In this document: in pieces, positions 60,519 through 64,000 of the stretch
Position numbering within the stretch: the stretch's first letter is position 1
How the letters are laid out: each line of letters begins with the position of its first letter
NCBI RefSeq assembly: GCF_963259705.1
Contig: NC_081840.1
Coordinates: forward strand, 148,897,549-148,961,548
From: Myotis daubentonii
Taxonomy: Eukaryota; Chordata; Mammalia; Chiroptera; Vespertilionidae
Direction of reading: 5' to 3'
DNA length: 64,000 nt
Translations under genes and position numbers: made by a program
The notes under the pieces: generated by a model
Databases searched by the model: none
What the model was told of the DNA's origin: nothing
The model's input: the letters and a program-made list of their open reading frames with translations, nothing else

Positions 60519-60521
60519 CGC
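60482..60521 (+). repeat. (GT)n(GC)n tract
   Basis: About 14 GT units directly followed by five CG units, an alternating purine-pyrimidine run. Confidence 0.93.
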
Positions 60522-60672
60522 ATGAGTGCATGTGCATCTACATAAAACAGTAAGAATATTTTTTAGAATAAATTTATGGCTGCCTTCAATTTATATATTT
60601 TATGCCATGAGTTTTAAGAAGAGGATGGTATAATCCTTTCTGTGCTGAGAAAACTTTCTAGATATTCTAGAT

Positions 60673-60983
60673 CAATGGTTCTCAACCTTCCTAATACCGC
60701 GACCCTTTAATACAATTCCTCATGTTGTGGTGACCCCCAACCATAAAATTATTTTCGTTGCTACTTCATAACTGTAATTTTGCTACTGTTATGAATCGTA
60801 ATGTAAATATCTGATATGCAGGATGTATTTTCATTGTTACAAATTGAACATAATTAAAGCATAGTGATTAATCACAAAAACAATATATAATTATATATGT
60901 GTTTTCTGATCGTCTTAGGCGACCCCTGTGAAAGGGTCGTTCTACCCCCAAAGGGGTCGCGACCCACAGGTTGAGAACCGCTG
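60673..60983 (-). mobile_element. SPIN-like hAT MITE, copy 2 (311 bp)
   Basis: Reverse complement of copy 1 with clear internal similarity. Ends CAATGGTTCTCAACC and GGTTGAGAACCGCTG; perfect 8-bp duplication TTCTAGAT at 60,665-60,672 and 60,984-60,991. Confidence 0.85.
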
Positions 60984-61135
60984 TTCTAGATGGTCATAGA
61001 GGACTAATACACAGAAGATGAAATTGCAAAAGCCGAAGTGGATTTCTAGTGAAAATAACGATCAACAGGTAATTGATCCAGAGGAATGGCTGGTGGACTG
61101 AAGTGATAACCAGGAATTTCTGGATAAAAGCGACG

Positions 61136-61137
<2 letters not shown>

Positions 61138-61187
<50 letters not shown>
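61138..61187 (+). repeat. (GT)n microsatellite
   Basis: About 23 uninterrupted GT units. Confidence 0.93.
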
Positions 61188-61464
61188 GTTTTAAACTTCT
61201 ATCAAGTTACTCAACTAACATAAGATTCCTGTGAAGAACATTAATGACACAGTGTCTGTATCTAACACTGTAGTAAATTAGTCAAGTGCCGGAATTGGCA
61301 GTGTGGACTGAAGGCAGGATGAGTGGAGGTGATCCCTGGGAAGAGAAGGCAGAGCAGGACTGTGAACTCGGACTTGCTGTTATAATTATAAGTCAAATAA
61401 ACTCTTAACCAATTCAGGAGCTTATTCCTCAAAAATGAAGAATGGCTGTTGTTGCTCACCATCA

Positions 61465-61602
61465 TTAGCTTTGGAATCAGCAGACCCAGGTTTGAACCCC
61501 AGCTCCACAATTTCCTAACTTAGGAGTCTCAGGCAAGCCACTCAATCTTAGTTTCCTTATCAGCAAAACGAGGAACTAATACCTACCTCAAAATATTGTC
61601 TA
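61465..61602 (+). repeat. MIR SINE, left part (split by VES SINE)
   Basis: CAGCAGACCCAGGTTTGAAC ... GGCAAGCCACTCAATCTTAG; continues after 61,841. Confidence 0.7.
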
Positions 61603-61825
61603 TGTATTTATTAATCCTCACCAGAGGATATTTTTCCATTGATTTTTTTTGAGAGAGAGAGAGAGAGTGGAAGGGAGGGGAGAGAGAAACATTGATGTGA
61701 GAGAGACGCATCGATTGGTTGTGTCCTGCATGTGCCCCAACCGGGGCCTGCAACGGAGGTATGTGTTCTTTGACTGGAATCAAACCCGGGCTAATGCTCT
61801 ATCCGCTGAGCCAAACCAGGTAGGG
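61603..61825 (-). repeat. VES SINE inserted in a MIR
   Basis: Perfect 16-bp duplication CTCAAAATATTGTCTA at 61,587-61,602 and 61,826-61,841; head complement GAGCCAAACCAGGTAGGGC. Confidence 0.93.
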
Positions 61826-61841
61826 CTCAAAATATTGTCTA

Positions 61842-63308
61842 GGTACTTAAAGGATGTAATCTGTGTAGAGCAAATAAGCCCACAGTACATCCTCAGTAAA
61901 GTAACAACTGATATATATATATACACATACACATATATATATGTATGTATATATATATACACATACTCCCTGGCTTCATCTTTTGCTTCAATAAAAGAGA
62001 AACTCTTAGGTAACATGTAAATCAAGATATGGTTATTTCAGCAAATATTTTAATATATGTTGAAAATAACTAAGTTTTTGGTGACTTTCATTTCAATTAC
62101 AAAAATCAGAGTAATATTCAACCCCTGGGCCTGAATATTACAATCATAGGCATGTGGTGAGGAAAATGAAAATAACTCATTTTTAAAGTTTCTAATTATA
62201 GGCATTTGGAAACCAGCTCAGAACACCTTCTTCTCGAGAACTTTGGCTGAGGAGAGCATAATTTTTTCACTGAGGCCAACGGTGATAGTTTGAGTTTAGA
62301 AATCTAAAGCAGAATGGATTGACACATTCATTGATTCATTCATCCCTCCAGTTATCACTTATTGAGCATTTACCATGAGCCAGATCCTGTCCTCTGCGCT
62401 GGGGATTTAGCTATGAAAAACACAGACCTGAGCCCTGCCTGTGGTCTTGAGGGAGGGGGAGGAAGAGAAAAGCATAAAACAATTACACAAACAACTGTAC
62501 AATTATGACGGTGATACACCCCAAAAAGTGTTGTTCACACCTGGACACATGTGCTCCACTCTCAGCATTGTTGCAAAGAAAGTAGTCCAGGAACTAACAG
62601 GTAATTCCATCATAATAAGGAAGGAAATACTTATCCTCTACAACACTTGCACAAATTCTGTCTCCTCTGTCACTTGCCTCACTCCTTGGAGAGACAAACC
62701 TCAGAACCCTTAGCCTGAGGCCACCTCAGTCCCTTTGCTCTACTTGGTCTCCATTTCCCACCTCCTGGGTTCTTCCCCACCCCCACTTTCACCCACAGGA
62801 TCCCAAAATTCTCCTTGAAGGTGGTAGAGTAAAATGAAAAAAGTAGCACACTCTTTAGCAGTTGAGAAGGGAAAGGCCAGAATAATTCTATGATACAATT
62901 TTTTATTTCTGTACAGAAGGAAAGATTTAATGGAAGTGTTCAATCGGAAGACTTAACCAGTCTGGTGAAATGGAAAAAGATCCCTGTGAAAGTAATGTTT
63001 AAGTTGAGGCTGGAAAGAGAAGGGGTTAGCTGAGGGAGGAAAGAAAACCAGACACTGTGAATGACAGAGAAAGGAGTGTGGTGTTGGAGGAACAAAGAGA
63101 AAGCCAACGTGGTCAGCACAGAGAAAGGAGAGAGATTTGGGGGATGAGACTGGATAGGCAGGGAGCGGCCAGGTCATACAGGATTTTTATCCACCAAACA
63201 ACAGGAGGCCACTCAAGAGCATTTATTTTGTATTTATGAATGTAAATATTCTTTATATTTTTCCAGATCAAATGTTATTAGTATTTTGGGTAAGGCTTTT
63301 TTTTTAAA
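61842..63308. other. Intergenic stretch without recognised genes
   Basis: Holds the right part of the split MIR, the AT/AC microsatellite and a MIR-like piece near 62,330-62,430 (TTATTGAGCATTTACCATGA); no gene recognised. The remaining sequence to 64,000 after the last SINE is likewise featureless. Confidence 0.5.
61911..61963 (+). repeat. AT/AC-rich microsatellite
   Basis: Alternating ATAT, ACAC and GTAT runs; a 123-codon frame across it is an artefact. Confidence 0.8.
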
Positions 63309-63502
63309 TCTTCACCCAAGGATATTTTTGTCCATTGATTTGTAGAGAGAGTGAAAAGGAGGGAGCGGGAGAGGGAGACAAATCAATGCAAGAGACATAC
63401 ATCCATTGGTTGCCTCCTTCACACACCCTGACCCCAGGAGTTGAAGAGAAACCCTTCCGTGTTCAGGCTGAGGCTCTACCACTGAGCCACACCAGCCAGG
63501 GT
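63309..63502 (-). repeat. VES SINE
   Basis: Antisense tail TTCACCCAAGGATATTTTTG, head complement GAGCCACACCAGCCAGGG. Confidence 0.85.
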
Positions 63503-64000
63503 GGAAATACTATTTTTTTAAAGCCAAGATCTATGATTTTGTAATCTGAACCTCTCTTATCCACTGACATAACATTTGCCATTTTTTTTTTTTTTGGAAT
63601 GAGAATGATTTGTATCCATTCATTTTTTAAAGTTCACTTTTCTTTAAGGGGAAAAAACCACATAGGAAAAATGAACATATCATAGACCGATGCACAAACT
63701 TATCCCAGCTAAGAGTGTTCCAGGAAATATAGCGTAATTATAGCTCAAAATATAACTTTCTTTGACTATATTGTGAAACTCAAATTGGACTTGTGACACA
63801 GGTTAGTTTTTAAACATTCAAATACACACATTTTTATCTTCCTCTATGCTTGTAGCAAAGTTTCTTGTAATTCTCGTAAAAAATCTTGTAACAAAGATTC
63901 CTTTTCTCTGTGTTCACAGTGAATGGCTGTGTTCAGCAGGAAAGAACCCAGTCTCTCATACCATTCTTTTCCTAAACACCTGGTTGTTCAGTTTTAACAA

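Overview
The window is nuclear DNA from a vespertilionid bat. About twenty tRNA-derived VES-type SINEs, several HeliBat-like Helitrons (A|TC...CTAG|T ends), hAT and mariner elements and L1/HAL1 copies point to that family, and two COL25A1 exons confirm a mammal. There is no prokaryotic gene organisation, so nearly all long open frames outside the items listed are chance or repeat-derived.

Left part (1-25,485): the minus-strand gene COL25A1 (collagen XXV alpha-1, CLAC-P). Two coding exons are identified by splice sites and protein match: the first coding exon at 25,486-25,782 and the second at 24,267-24,336. Everything to the left of 24,267 is treated as the large second intron, filled with L1, MIR, MER20, Tigger-like, VES SINE and Helitron copies. 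I found no further collagen exon. A CpG island at about 25,490-27,130 carries the promoter: a TATA-like box, a run of GC boxes and a perfect inverted pair of POU octamers.

Middle (27,130-45,900): DNA upstream of COL25A1. Its main content is an intact, intronless copy of SLC34A2 (sodium-phosphate cotransporter NaPi-IIb, 674 aa) at 39,116-41,140. It lies in a 3.7-kb L1-mobilised insertion (37,973-41,651) that splits a MIR SINE and is flanked by a perfect 16-bp target-site duplication with a poly(A) tail. The insertion is a chimera: LTR-like sequence with a TATA box precedes the SLC34A2 mRNA, and a second partial copy of the same LTR segment follows it, joined at the SLC34A2 poly(A) site. This is the most unusual object in the window.

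Right part (45,900-64,000): a transposon-dense region. It holds a full-length minus-strand half-L1 (HAL1) with 5' UTR, intact ORF1 and 3' UTR but no ORF2; a 1.14-kb Helitron with an internal 46-bp minisatellite; a decayed hAT transposase gene with one surviving terminal inverted repeat; a SPIN-like hAT MITE; a mariner-type MITE split by a SINE; a 143-bp mini-Helitron; and more SINEs. No host protein-coding exon was recognised there.

Mobile-element family names come from sequence recall, not a database search. Boundaries given with target-site duplications are exact; those marked approximate are within about 20-50 bases.
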